DNA of 50,625 nt from an uncultured beta proteobacterium. Lineage in GTDB: Bacteria; Pseudomonadota; Gammaproteobacteria; Burkholderiales; SG8-39. Both the position numbers and the translations under genes were made by a program. The stretch is taken from NCBI GenBank assembly GCA_903928055.1, contig CAIYPG010000016.1, positions 1 through 50,625 of the forward strand. Direction: 5' to 3'. How positions within the stretch are numbered: position 1 is the first letter of the stretch; each line of letters starts with the position of its first letter. Shown here piece by piece: positions 16,654-24,788 of the stretch. Below the pieces are notes generated by a model that saw nothing but the letters and a program-made list of their open reading frames with translations, searched no databases and was not told the origin of the DNA.

Positions 16654-17631
16654 TTACAGGCCTTCGACCTTGATGTTGCCTTCCTTCACAACCTTCGTCC
16701 ATTTCGCAATGTCGGCCAGCATGAAGGCGCGCATGGCCTCGGGCGTGCTGCCCACCGGCTCTGAGCCGTCCTCGGCAATGCGTTTCTGCACGTCGGGTGC
16801 ATGCAACGCGGTGATGAGATCGTCGTGGATGCGCTTGACGATCGCCGGTTGCATCTTGGCCGGTCCGATGATGCCGTACCAGCCGACAACGTCGAAGCCA
16901 GGAACGGCTTCGGACACCGCCGGAACGTCGGGCAGGGCCACGAGTCGCTTGGGGCTGGTCACGGCCAGCATGCGCAGCTTGCCACTGCGTGCCAGCACCA
17001 GTCCGGATTGCAGGCCGGTGAAGTTGTAGTCGTAGCGTCCGCCCATGAGGTCGATCAATGCCGGGCCAGTGCCCTTGTAAGGGATGTGCTCGCCCTTCAC
17101 GCCGGCCATGATCTTGTAGAGCTCGCCGGACATGTGTCCGCCACTGCCCACGCCGGCGGAGCCGAAGCTGGAATCCTTTGTTTTCGTCCATGCCACGAAT
17201 TCCTGGAGTGTTTTTGGTGGTGCGGAATTATTCACGACCAGCAGCAGCGGCGCGGAGGTGAGCTGGGTGATCGGCGTGAAGCTGTTGACCGGATCGTAGG
17301 ACATGGGCACGCCCAGCGCCTTGTTCCAGGTGTGCTGGTGATAGGCGAGCAGCAGCGTGTAACCGTCGGGCGGCGAGTTCGCGACGACTTCGCCGCCGAG
17401 CACGCCGGTGGCGCTGGCGCGGTTTTCCACGATCACCTGTTGTGTCTTGTACATCTCGGTGAGCTTGTTGGCCATGATGCGGGACAGCAGATCGGTCGTG
17501 CCGCCGGCTGCCGACGGGGTGATGATCTTCACCGGCCGGGTCGGATATTCCTGCGCATTGGCCTGCAGTGGCGGGATGAATGCGGGCAAGACGGCGGCAG
17601 CAACTAAAGCGCGAAACATGATTTTGTTCAT
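16654..17631 (-). CDS. Tripartite tricarboxylate transporter binding protein (Bug/TctC), copy 1
   Basis: A periplasmic binding protein for carboxylated or related small molecules. The 325-residue product has a Sec signal peptide (residues 1-26, cleavage after ANA) and then the family opening YPTRPVKIITPSAAGGTTDLLSRIMA. GYTLLLA, GSAGVGSGGHMSGELYKIMAG and HIPYKGTGPALIDLMGG follow. The start ATG 17631 has a perfect AGGAGG seven bases upstream; the much longer open frame is not used. No membrane components (TctAB) are nearby, as is common for the expanded Bug family of Burkholderiales. It lies between cupin and HAD on the same strand, so it may capture the substrate of that cluster. Confidence 0.92.
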   Translation of the reverse strand: MNKIMFRALVAAAVLPAFIPPLQANAQEYPTRPVKIITPSAAGGTTDLLSRIMANKLTEMYKTQQVIVENRASATGVLGGEVVANSPPDGYTLLLAYHQHTWNKALGVPMSYDPVNSFTPITQLTSAPLLLVVNNSAPPKTLQEFVAWTKTKDSSFGSAGVGSGGHMSGELYKIMAGVKGEHIPYKGTGPALIDLMGGRYDYNFTGLQSGLVLARSGKLRMLAVTSPKRLVALPDVPAVSEAVPGFDVVGWYGIIGPAKMQPAIVKRIHDDLITALHAPDVQKRIAEDGSEPVGSTPEAMRAFMLADIAKWTKVVKEGNIKVEGL

Positions 17632-17841
17632 GGCAAGGCCTCCTGATGCAGCATGTTGATGCAACGTGACAATCAAGCCGGGCTTCCCGCTGTTCTTGTT
17701 CTGGTGCGGCTCGCGGTGGGGCGCCGGCATCCTTTGGCGGCTAGATGTTAGACCAGTTTGCAGCTTGCGGTGATTTTTGCCGCCTGGGGGCACCGGCGCA
17801 AGGCCGGAGGCATGGGGGCTCCAGGAGGGAAGCCCCATAAT

Positions 17842-17909
17842 CATTGATCACAATTATATGAATTTATCTCTTTAATAATAAACAATTACATTGTTTTGAT
17901 AATAATTGA
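17842..17909. repeat. AT-rich intergenic box, copy A
   Basis: This stretch, far more AT-rich than its surroundings, contains TCTCTTTAATAA followed about 18 bases later by TTGATAATAATTGA (17896-17909). The TTGAT starts 19 bases before the cupin stop codon on the minus strand. The same two blocks in the same order, and the same 19-base distance to a minus-strand stop, occur at 45935-46001. It may be a dispersed repeat, a promoter-like AT tract for the Bug gene, or a 3'-end signal. Confidence 0.45.
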
Positions 17910-17914
17910 ATGCG

Positions 17915-18394
17915 TCAGGCTCGAATGAAGGCGGCCACTGCAGGGTCGGCGCGCAAGGTTTTCAGGTCGGCTTCGCCGGGCAGTTGCGGCTTGTCGCGCA
18001 CGGCGTTGACCACGCACAGGAAGCCCATGGGTGCCGTGTCGCCCGCGCGGAACTGGTGCCAGGTGAGGGCGGGAATGTTGATGAGGTCATGCTCCCGGAC
18101 GTCCAACACCCGGTCACCGACCAGGCAGCGGCCGCTGCCGCGCAGGATCATCACCGCATGCATGTGCTGGTGGCGTTCCAGGGTGGAGTAGCCGCCGGCC
18201 TGCATCTCGAAATAGCGCACCTGCGCGGCGAGCTGCGGGTCGTCGAACAGCACCTGCCGGGTGATGTCCCGGAACGGCGCGCTGCCTTCCTGCTTGTATT
18301 GCATGACGTCCACTTTGTCCCAGCGGCAGTGCTCCCGCTCCGCACGCAGCGCGGGCGTGGGAGCAGAGCGTTGGTCCTTGTTTGATTCGTCCAT
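17915..18394 (-). CDS. Cupin-domain protein paired with the RuBisCO-like protein
   Basis: The 159-residue protein has a single cupin barrel. Motif 1 has histidines in TLERHQHMHAVMILRGSGRCLVGD and motif 2 is DLINIPALTWHQFRAG, giving the usual His-rich metal site. The start ATG 18394 is 7 bases after the RLP stop, so the two are one operon. In Rhodospirillum rubrum a RuBisCO-like isomerase works with a cupin that releases methanethiol from methylthioxylulose phosphate (5-methylthioadenosine salvage). The pairing here suggests, but does not prove, a related metal-dependent elimination step. Confidence 0.8.
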   Translation of the reverse strand: MDESNKDQRSAPTPALRAEREHCRWDKVDVMQYKQEGSAPFRDITRQVLFDDPQLAAQVRYFEMQAGGYSTLERHQHMHAVMILRGSGRCLVGDRVLDVREHDLINIPALTWHQFRAGDTAPMGFLCVVNAVRDKPQLPGEADLKTLRADPAVAAFIRA

Positions 18395-18401
18395 GGTGGC
18401 C

Positions 18402-19511
18402 TCAGGCTGCGCGACTGGCAACTTTGGCGGCGAACTCGCGTCCGCGCTCAAGCAGCTGATCCCCGGCAATCAACAGATCACCTCCGATCAGCAGCATGGT
18501 GTCGGTACCGTAGAAATCCACGAGTTCATCGACGCGATCCAGTTTCATGCCGCCGGCAGGCACCGGCATGGCCGGCCTGAACGGTCCGAAAGGAGCGCGT
18601 GCCGCTTCGGCGATCGCCAGGCAGCGCTCGCGGGAATAGGCGAAGCGTCCGCCGTAGCCGGTGAAGATCAGTGCGTCGGCGCCCAGCATGCGGAAGATCT
18701 TTCCGAACAGCAGTTCCGGCGCAATGCGTGCCGCGCCGCCCATGGCGGGATGGGCGAGCACCGCAGCATCGAGGTGGTCCGCGACCAGTTCCTGGAATGC
18801 CGGGAGGCCGATCACCATGGGCGAAATCAGCACCGCCTGCACGCCTTCCTCGCGCACCAGGCGCGCCTGCACAAACAATTCCGAAGGTGTCCCCGAGAGC
18901 GTGGGGGCATACAAGGTGTTCAAGCCGGATTCGCGGTTGGCCTTCAGGACTGCCGCCTGGCAGGCGCGCACGCGTTCCTCGAACGGCGCATAGGCCTGGT
19001 TCGCGATGCCGTGGTCGTCCTTGATGAGGTGCAGGCCCGATAGCGCGAAGGTGCGCGATAGTGCCGCCAGTTCGGCTACCGACAGGCCCTGAGGTTTGAG
19101 TGCGGTGCAGGTGATGGGGCCCGATGCGACCCCGGTGAGCGCACGCAGGCCGGCAATGCCGTGGCGCGGGCCGTGATACCTGGCAAGCACCTCATCCGGA
19201 AAAACCACATCCAGCAATTCGACATCCTCATGCAGCGAGGTGTTGCCGAACAGCATGTTGATCATCTGGGCGATGCCGGGCGTCGTGGTCTGTGCCGCCA
19301 GGCCGATCGTGATGCGGAACGCGTCGGCGCCGGCCGGGGCGATGGATTCGACGCGGCCCACGATGTTGTCCAGGATGGTGGCATCGCGGATGCCTGCGAG
19401 TGGCATTTCCACGCTTTGCTCCACGCGGATGGCGTTGGCGCGGGCCTCGGCCTCGCCGGGCTTGCAACGGACGAGGTAGGTGGCCAGAATGCGTTGGGTT
19501 TGACCGGGCAT
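18402..19511 (-). CDS. RuBisCO-like protein (form IV)
   Basis: The 369-residue protein has the RuBisCO large-subunit fold. Landmarks are EQSVEMP near residue 31, a CTALKPQGLS strand (Lys139, aligning with the catalytic Lys of TIKPK), the metal-site strand LHLIKDDHGIANQ (Lys164-Asp165-Asp166-His167), HPAMG, loop FTGYGGRFAYS, and the phosphate-site segments AGGM and LIGGDLL. In true RuBisCO the metal motif is KDDE and loop 6 carries GKLEG; here Glu is His and the loop-6 Lys is absent, so CO2 fixation is excluded. Form IV enzymes catalyse enolisation, isomerisation or transcarboxylation of sugar phosphates. The cupin, Bug and HAD neighbours suggest a salvage or catabolic route for a phosphorylated sugar. 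Confidence 0.9.
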   Translation of the reverse strand: MPGQTQRILATYLVRCKPGEAEARANAIRVEQSVEMPLAGIRDATILDNIVGRVESIAPAGADAFRITIGLAAQTTTPGIAQMINMLFGNTSLHEDVELLDVVFPDEVLARYHGPRHGIAGLRALTGVASGPITCTALKPQGLSVAELAALSRTFALSGLHLIKDDHGIANQAYAPFEERVRACQAAVLKANRESGLNTLYAPTLSGTPSELFVQARLVREEGVQAVLISPMVIGLPAFQELVADHLDAAVLAHPAMGGAARIAPELLFGKIFRMLGADALIFTGYGGRFAYSRERCLAIAEAARAPFGPFRPAMPVPAGGMKLDRVDELVDFYGTDTMLLIGGDLLIAGDQLLERGREFAAKVASRAA

Positions 19512-19674
19512 GGCCCAATTGTAGTACGCGGGTCTTGCGCAGACGGCGCAGTCAGATGGGCGGCCAGACCTCCATAACCTGCAGCCATAAGGACATCACC
19601 CGAAGTTCGTTCGGTATCCGTCGCTGCAGGATCACAATCAACGACTGTCTTCACCATTTCCAAGGAGGCCCGAC

Positions 19675-20313
19675 ATGGCATTGCGACTGGGCGACACCGC
19701 CCCCGATTTCGAGCAGGATTCCAGCCTCGGCCGGATCAAGTTCCACGAATTCCTCGGCACGAGTTGGGGTGTGCTGTTTTCGCATCCGGCCGATTTCACG
19801 CCGGTTTGCACCACCGAACTGGGTTATACGGCGAAGCTTGCCGACGCGTTCAAGAAGCGCAACGTCAAGGTGCTGGCGCTGTCCGTCGATCCGGCCGATT
19901 CCCACAAGAAGTGGATCAGCGACATCAACGAGACGCAGCACACCACGGTGAATTTCCCCATCATTGCCGATGCCGACCGCAAGGTGTCGGAGCTCTACGA
20001 CATGATCCATCCGAACGCCAGCCTGACGGCGACAGTGCGCTCGGTGTTCATCATTGACCCGAACAAGAAAGTGCGGCTCACGATCACCTATCCAGCCTCC
20101 ACCGGCCGCAACTTCGACGAAATCCTGCGCGTCATCGATTCCCTGCAGCTCACCGACAACTATAGTGTGGCCACGCCGGTGAACTGGAAGGACGGCGAGG
20201 ACGTGATCATCGTGCCCTCGCTGCAGGACCCGGAGGTGATCAGGCAGAAATTTCCCAAGGGCTTCAAGGCGATCAAGCCCTATCTGCGCATTACGCCGCA
20301 GCCCAACAAATAG
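19675..20313 (+). CDS. 1-Cys peroxiredoxin (Prx6 type)
   Basis: This reduces hydrogen peroxide and organic hydroperoxides through a single peroxidatic cysteine. The 212-residue product has the active site PADFTPVCTTE with Cys45, and no other cysteine anywhere, so no intramolecular disulfide is possible. The C-terminal extension (about residues 150-212, TPVNWKDGEDVIIVPSLQDPE) is the Prx6 dimerisation part. An AAGGAGG ribosome site sits upstream of ATG 19675. It diverges from the RLP gene (163 bases between starts) and ends at a strong terminator. Confidence 0.96.
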   Translation: MALRLGDTAPDFEQDSSLGRIKFHEFLGTSWGVLFSHPADFTPVCTTELGYTAKLADAFKKRNVKVLALSVDPADSHKKWISDINETQHTTVNFPIIADADRKVSELYDMIHPNASLTATVRSVFIIDPNKKVRLTITYPASTGRNFDEILRVIDSLQLTDNYSVATPVNWKDGEDVIIVPSLQDPEVIRQKFPKGFKAIKPYLRITPQPNK

Positions 20314-20330
20314 CCTCTTCGCAGACCCGG

Positions 20331-20367
20331 CGGCCATGCCTGCACTGCAGGCATGGCCGTTTTGCTT
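20331..20367 (+). terminator. Terminator of the peroxiredoxin gene
   Basis: A perfect 13-bp stem CGGCCATGCCTGC (20331-20343) / GCAGGCATGGCCG (20347-20359), loop ACT, is followed by TTTTGCTT. Confidence 0.9.
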
Positions 20368-20375
20368 ATACGAAC

Positions 20376-20416
20376 TGGTTATTTAAAACTTGTCATAAGT
20401 TCTTTTGGGTTATGAG
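20376..20416. promoter_or_regulatory. AT-rich operator-like region upstream of cysP
   Basis: GGTTATTTAAAAC is followed by CATAA (20394-20398) and TTATG (20410-20414), an inverted pair 11 bases apart. TTAT/ATAA half-sites in AT-rich DNA upstream of sulfur genes recall CysB-family sites of enterobacteria. A TTGTCA at 20390-20395 could be a -35 box but no well-spaced -10 was found. Regulation by a CysB-like activator is inferred from gene function. Confidence 0.4.
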
Positions 20417-20478
20417 CTTTGGCGATTAGACTGTGCCTCCCTGCGCAGGCTGCGCATAGAAAATACAGGTTTAAAATC

Positions 20479-21489
20479 ATGGCCTTGAAGACATTCAAAC
20501 ATCTTGCACTGGCAGGCGCGCTGACATTGGCCGGCGTGCTGCCACTGGCCGCACAGGCCCAGACCACGCTGCTCAACGTGTCCTACGATGTGGCGCGCGA
20601 GTACTACAAGGACTACAACCCGGTGTTCGCCGCCTACTGGAAGAAGAAGACCGGCGAGACCGTGACGATCAACCAGTCGCATAACGGGTCCAGCGCCCAG
20701 GCGCGCGCCGTGGCCGACGGACTTGAAGCCGATGTGGTCACCATGAACCAGGCCACCGACGTCGATTTCCTGGCCGAAAAAGGCATCGTGGCCAAGGACT
20801 GGGTCAAGCGCTTCCCGAATGCCGCGTCGCCGAACTACTCCACCATGATTTTCCTGGTGAGGAAGGGCAACCCCAAGGGCATCAAGGACTGGAATGACCT
20901 GGTGAAGCCGGGCGTGCAGGTGATCATCCCCAATCCCAAGACCGCCGGCAACGGCCGTTACACCTATCTCGCTGCGTGGGGCTATGCCCTGAAGAAGAAC
21001 CAGGGCAGCGAAGTCCAGGCGCGTGAATTCGCCAAGGCGCTGTTCAAGAACGTGCCGGTGCTCGATTCGGGCGGCCGCGGCGCCACCACCACCTTTGCCC
21101 AGCGCAACATCGGCGATGCACTCGTGACCTTCGAGAACGAGGTCTACCTGATCCAGAAGGAACTGGGTGCCGACAAGGTTGAAATCGTCTATCCGTCCAT
21201 GAGCATCCGTGCCGACAATCCGGTCGCGGTCGTGGAACGCACGGTCGAGAAGAAGAAGTCGCGCAAGCAGGCCCAGGCCTATCTTGAATACCTGTGGTCG
21301 CCGGAAGCGCAGGACATTGCCGGCCGCTATTACTACCGTCCGGTTGTGGCTGCGGTGGCGAAGAAATATGCCGCGCAGTTCAAGCCCATCCAGATGTTCA
21401 CCGTTGAAGAAGTCTTCGGCAACTGGGACAAGGCCAACAAGGCGCATTTTGTCGACGGCGGCAGCTTCGACCAGATTTATCAGAAGTGA
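20479..21489 (+). CDS. cysP: Periplasmic thiosulfate/sulfate-binding protein (CysP-like)
   Basis: The 336-residue binding protein has a Sec signal (residues 1-23, cleavage after AQA) and then LLNVSYDVAREYYKDYN, QSHNGSSAQARAVADGLEADVVTMNQATDVDFL, and [14 protein letters not shown]. The segment VVTMNQATDV follows the CysP (thiosulfate) pattern VVTYNQVTDV of E. coli rather than the Sbp pattern seen at 13037, so this is called cysP. A longer open frame begins at 20419, but ATG 20479 immediately precedes the signal peptide. It is first in the uptake operon, with a hairpin-rich gap before cysT. Confidence 0.88.
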   Translation: MALKTFKHLALAGALTLAGVLPLAAQAQTTLLNVSYDVAREYYKDYNPVFAAYWKKKTGETVTINQSHNGSSAQARAVADGLEADVVTMNQATDVDFLAEKGIVAKDWVKRFPNAASPNYSTMIFLVRKGNPKGIKDWNDLVKPGVQVIIPNPKTAGNGRYTYLAAWGYALKKNQGSEVQAREFAKALFKNVPVLDSGGRGATTTFAQRNIGDALVTFENEVYLIQKELGADKVEIVYPSMSIRADNPVAVVERTVEKKKSRKQAQAYLEYLWSPEAQDIAGRYYYRPVVAAVAKKYAAQFKPIQMFTVEEVFGNWDKANKAHFVDGGSFDQIYQK

Positions 21490-21519
21490 CCTTCAACGGG
21501 CGGAAGCCCGTTGAAGGTC
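21488..21519 (+). promoter_or_regulatory. Strong hairpin at the cysP stop codon
   Basis: A perfect 14-bp stem GACCTTCAACGGGC (21488-21501) / GCCCGTTGAAGGTC (21506-21519) with loop GGAA starts inside the cysP stop codon and has no T-run. It resembles 3' stabilising or attenuating hairpins rather than a full terminator, and would favour more binding protein than permease. Confidence 0.6.
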
Positions 21520-21595
21520 ATCCCCGCGAAGGCGGGGATCCAGCTTTGGGTTGTGTCCCCACAAGCCCCTGGATTCCCGCCTCCGCGGGAATGAC
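21517..21595. repeat. Inverted-repeat intergenic element between cysP and cysT
   Basis: Two 27-base arms, 21517-21543 (contains CATCCCCGCG and GATCCAG) and 21569-21595 (contains CTGGATTCCCGC and GGGAATGAC), are inverted copies with three differences, separated by 25 bases. Each arm is itself a CCCGCG...CGGG hairpin. This is the widespread proteobacterial REP-like sequence of the type CTGGATTCCCGC...GCGGGAATGAC, arranged as a head-to-head pair. Confidence 0.8.
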
Positions 21596-21620
21596 GCTAT
21601 TTAAGTAAAGCATTCTTAAA

Positions 21621-22463
21621 GTGACCCCCCGTCCCGCCAAGCGCCACAACGTACTGCCCGGCTTCGGCCTGTCATTGGGCTATACGCTGTTCTATCTCTG
21701 CCTGATCGTGCTGATTCCGCTATCGGCGGCGTTCATCCGCACTTCCTCGCTGACCTGGGAGCAGTTCTGGGGCATTGTCACCACGCCGCGCGTTGTTGCC
21801 TCCTACCAGCTTACTTTCGGCGCGTCGCTGATCGGTGCCACGATCAATGCAGTATTCGGCCTCATCGTGGCCTGGGTGCTGGTGCGCTACAGCTTTCCCG
21901 GCAAGCGCATCCTCGATGCGCTGGTCGATCTGCCGTTTGCGCTGCCCACCGCCGTGGCCGGCATTGCGCTTACCGGCCTGTATGCGCAGAACGGCTGGAT
22001 CGGTTCGCTGCTTGCACCCTACGGCATCAAGGTGGCGTTCACGCAACTCGGCGTCATCGTCGCGCTGACCTTCATTGGCCTTCCTTTCGTGGTGCGCACC
22101 GTGCAGCCGGTGATCGAGGACCTGGAACGCGAACTCGAGGAGGCTGCTGCCAGCCTGGGCGCATCGCGCTGGCAGACCTTCGTGAACGTCATCCTGCCGG
22201 TGATACTGCCTGCCCTTCTGACCGGATTTGCGCTGGCGCTGGCACGCGCCATTGGCGAGTACGGCTCGGTGGTGTTCATTGCCGGCAACATCCCCATGAA
22301 GACTGAAATCACGCCACTGCTCATCATCACCAAGCTCGAGCAATATGATTTTGTCGGTGCCACGGCGCTGGCCGTGGTGATGCTGGTCATTTCCTTCTGC
22401 ATGCTGCTGGTGGTCAACCTCCTGCAATGGTGGGCGAATCGCCGCGCGGGAAGGGAGAGCTGA
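21621..22463 (+). CDS. cysT: Sulfate/thiosulfate ABC permease CysT
   Basis: The 280-residue inner-membrane protein has six hydrophobic helices. It carries the family signatures [24 protein letters not shown] at the N-terminus, [15 protein letters not shown], and the EAA coupling loop [22 protein letters not shown]. It pairs with CysW to form the channel. The start is GTG 21621, 132 bases after cysP across the hairpin element; the ribosome site is weak. One base separates it from cysW. Confidence 0.96.
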   Translation: MTPRPAKRHNVLPGFGLSLGYTLFYLCLIVLIPLSAAFIRTSSLTWEQFWGIVTTPRVVASYQLTFGASLIGATINAVFGLIVAWVLVRYSFPGKRILDALVDLPFALPTAVAGIALTGLYAQNGWIGSLLAPYGIKVAFTQLGVIVALTFIGLPFVVRTVQPVIEDLERELEEAAASLGASRWQTFVNVILPVILPALLTGFALALARAIGEYGSVVFIAGNIPMKTEITPLLIITKLEQYDFVGATALAVVMLVISFCMLLVVNLLQWWANRRAGRES

Positions 22464-22464
22464 C

Positions 22465-23385
22465 ATGGCCGGTGCTGCCACATCCCTCGCCGCCTCTACG
22501 TCCGCTGTCGCCGTGCCTGGACGGGCGCGCAAGACGGCCGCCACCGACGAGCATCCGGCCATCAAGTGGCTGCTGATCGGGCTGTCGGTCACCTTCATGG
22601 TGCTGTTCCTGATCATTCCGCTGGTCGCGGTGTTCTGCGAGGCGTTCCGCAAGGGAACTGATGTCTATTTCGCCGCGCTGGTCGAGCCCGATGCCGTATC
22701 CGCCATCAAGCTCACGCTCATCACCGCGGCCATTGCCGTGCCGCTCAACCTGGTGTTCGGCGTGGCGGCCGCGTGGGCCATTGCGAAGTTCGATTTCCGC
22801 GGCAAGAGCGTGCTGATCACGCTGATCGACCTGCCGTTCTCGGTGTCGCCTGTCGTGGCCGGCCTGATCTATGTGCTGGTGTTCGGCCTGCAGGGGTGGC
22901 TCGGCCCGTGGCTGCAGGCGCACGACCTGAAGGTGGTGTTTGCCGTGCCGGGCATCATCCTCGCCACGATTTTCGTGACCTTTCCGTTTGTCGCGCGTGA
23001 ACTCATTCCGCTGATGGCGGCCCAGGGTAACGAGGAAGAAGAAGCAGCACTCGTTCTGGGCGCCTCCGGCTGGCAGACCTTCTGGCATGTCACGCTGCCG
23101 AACATCAAGTGGGGCCTGCTGTATGGCGTCATCCTCTGCAATGCGCGCGCCATGGGCGAGTTCGGCGCCGTGTCGGTGGTGTCCGGGCATGTGCGTGGGC
23201 AGACCAACACCATGCCGCTGCATGTGGAGATTTTGTACAACGAATACCAGTTTGCCGCGGCCTTTGCCGTGGCCTCATTGCTGGCGCTGCTGGCGCTGGT
23301 GACGCTGGGCCTGAAGAGTTTCATCGAATGGAAGACGCGGCGCGAGCACGAAGTGCTGCCGCTGGAAGCACCCAGGGAAGCGTAA
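22465..23385 (+). CDS. cysW: Sulfate/thiosulfate ABC permease CysW
   Basis: The 306-residue inner-membrane partner of CysT has a 35-residue Ala-rich N-terminal extension and six helices. [20 protein letters not shown] and the EAA loop [31 protein letters not shown] are present. [32 protein letters not shown] near the C-terminus is highly typical of CysW. It starts one base after the cysT stop, so the two are coupled. Confidence 0.96.
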   Translation: MAGAATSLAASTSAVAVPGRARKTAATDEHPAIKWLLIGLSVTFMVLFLIIPLVAVFCEAFRKGTDVYFAALVEPDAVSAIKLTLITAAIAVPLNLVFGVAAAWAIAKFDFRGKSVLITLIDLPFSVSPVVAGLIYVLVFGLQGWLGPWLQAHDLKVVFAVPGIILATIFVTFPFVARELIPLMAAQGNEEEEAALVLGASGWQTFWHVTLPNIKWGLLYGVILCNARAMGEFGAVSVVSGHVRGQTNTMPLHVEILYNEYQFAAAFAVASLLALLALVTLGLKSFIEWKTRREHEVLPLEAPREA

Positions 23386-23408
23386 GGAAGCATGAAAAGG
23401 AACACACC

Positions 23409-24524
23409 ATGAGCATCGAGGTTCGCAACATCGGCAAGCGCTTCGGCAACTTTGTCGCGCTGGACAATGTGTCGCTCGATTTTCCCACCGGCGAACTGGT
23501 GGCGCTGCTGGGCCCCTCCGGGTGCGGCAAGACCACGCTGCTGCGCATCATTGCCGGACTTGAGGTGCCCGATAACGGCGAAGTGCTGTTCCATGGCGAA
23601 AATGCCACTGAACGCCAGGTGCAGGAGCGCAATGTCGGCTTCGTGTTCCAGCATTACGCGTTGTTCCGCCACATGACGGTGTTCGACAACATCGCCTTCG
23701 GCCTGCGCATGAAGCCGCGCAAGGAGCGCCCGTCGAAGGAAGAGATTCGCGACAAGGTGATGTCGCTGCTGAAGCTGGTGCAGCTCGACTGGCTGGCTGA
23801 CCGCTATCCGTCGCAGCTCTCCGGCGGGCAACGCCAGCGGATTGCGCTGGCGCGCGCACTGGCCGTCGAGCCCAAGGTGCTGTTGCTCGATGAGCCCTTT
23901 GGCGCGCTGGATGCCAAGGTGCGAAAGGAACTGCGCCGCTGGCTGCGCCGCCTGCACGATGAAATCCACGTCACCAGCATTTTCGTGACCCACGACCAGG
24001 AAGAAGCGCTGGAAGTTGCCGACCGCGTGGTGTTGATGAACCACGGCCGCGTCGAGCAGCTCGGCACGCCGGAGCAGGTGTACGAAACACCGGCCAGCCC
24101 GTTCGTGTTCGGCTTCCTCGGCAACGTCAACCTGTTCCATGGCCGCGTCCACGAAGGGGTCATGGAGGTGGGCGACGTTTCGCTGGATGCGCCCGACCAG
24201 GCCGGTGCCCAGGATTCGCCCGCCGTCGGCTATGCCCGACCGCACGAATTCGACATTGACCGCTTCTCACCGGGCCAGACCGGCATCCGGGTCCAGTTGA
24301 TCCGGGCACTGGCCGTCGGGCCGGTTGCAAGATTGGAGCTGGAGCGCGAAGATAACGGTGAAATGATCGAGGTCGAGATTCCGACCGACCTTTATCGCAA
24401 GCTCAAACTCCATGAAGGCGAAACGCTGGTGGTCAAGCCGAAAAGAATGCAGGTGTTCCTGAAGCCCGAATCTGCGACCGCGCAACCCGTGTCGGGAGCG
24501 CCGGCGGGGACCACGCCAGCGTGA
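23409..24524 (+). CDS. cysA: Sulfate/thiosulfate ABC ATPase CysA
   Basis: The 371-residue ATPase energises CysTW. It has Walker [14 protein letters not shown], the Q-loop [17 protein letters not shown], signature [15 protein letters not shown], Walker [13 protein letters not shown] and switch His in [11 protein letters not shown]-terminal TOBE-like regulatory domain spans about residues 240-355. ATG 23409 is chosen because [15 protein letters not shown] is the family N-terminus and AAAAGGAA precedes it; a long in-frame upstream extension overlaps cysW and is not real. Its stop overlaps the next gene's GTG (GTGA, 24521-24524). Confidence 0.97.
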   Translation: MSIEVRNIGKRFGNFVALDNVSLDFPTGELVALLGPSGCGKTTLLRIIAGLEVPDNGEVLFHGENATERQVQERNVGFVFQHYALFRHMTVFDNIAFGLRMKPRKERPSKEEIRDKVMSLLKLVQLDWLADRYPSQLSGGQRQRIALARALAVEPKVLLLDEPFGALDAKVRKELRRWLRRLHDEIHVTSIFVTHDQEEALEVADRVVLMNHGRVEQLGTPEQVYETPASPFVFGFLGNVNLFHGRVHEGVMEVGDVSLDAPDQAGAQDSPAVGYARPHEFDIDRFSPGQTGIRVQLIRALAVGPVARLELEREDNGEMIEVEIPTDLYRKLKLHEGETLVVKPKRMQVFLKPESATAQPVSGAPAGTTPA

Positions 24525-24748
24525 GCAAGCCCGGCATTCCAGAACCGGTATGGCGTTCGCCAGATGGCGAGATCGTCGCCTGCGTCGAGAAATTGAAGGT
24601 CCTTCGCGAGAACCTCGAGGAAATCCGCAGCATCTCCCAGGACGCCTTCGAGGATGCGCTGCTCATGGGCTGCGACGAGAAGCAGGTCCGCGACGTGCTG
24701 AAGCAGCTAATCGACCAACTCGACAATCCCTATCCCGGCAAGACCTGA
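24521..24748 (+). CDS. Small conserved-looking protein of the cys operon, function unknown
   Basis: The 75-residue acidic, mostly helical protein starts at GTG 24521 inside the cysA stop (GTGA), so it is translationally coupled. It has a short N-terminus with [16 protein letters not shown], then helices [26 protein letters not shown] and [20 protein letters not shown]. There is no signal peptide or membrane helix. I do not recognise it. It may be an accessory or regulatory partner of CysA, a guess from coupling only. Confidence 0.8.
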   Translation: MSKPGIPEPVWRSPDGEIVACVEKLKVLRENLEEIRSISQDAFEDALLMGCDEKQVRDVLKQLIDQLDNPYPGKT

Positions 24749-24788
24749 TTCCAGCCTGATTTTCGATATCGAGTGATGGCGCGTTGTT

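Noticed and set aside
15726..16673. 315-codon plus-strand open frame opposite the HAD gene
   Set aside because: Antisense to a hydrolase with all four HAD motifs; no recognisable protein features.
20410..21447. 345-codon minus-strand open frame opposite cysP
   Set aside because: Shadow of cysP; a similar shadow lies opposite sbp (12962-14014), as expected because the two genes are homologous.
21517..21595. CRISPR-like repeat
   Set aside because: Only two inverted arms and no spacer series; it is a REP-like pair.
22869..24245. 458-codon open frame on the minus strand across cysW and cysA
   Set aside because: It is antisense to two well-supported transporter genes, shows no recognisable domain, and is His/Gln/Arg-rich, typical of the reverse frame of GC-rich coding DNA.
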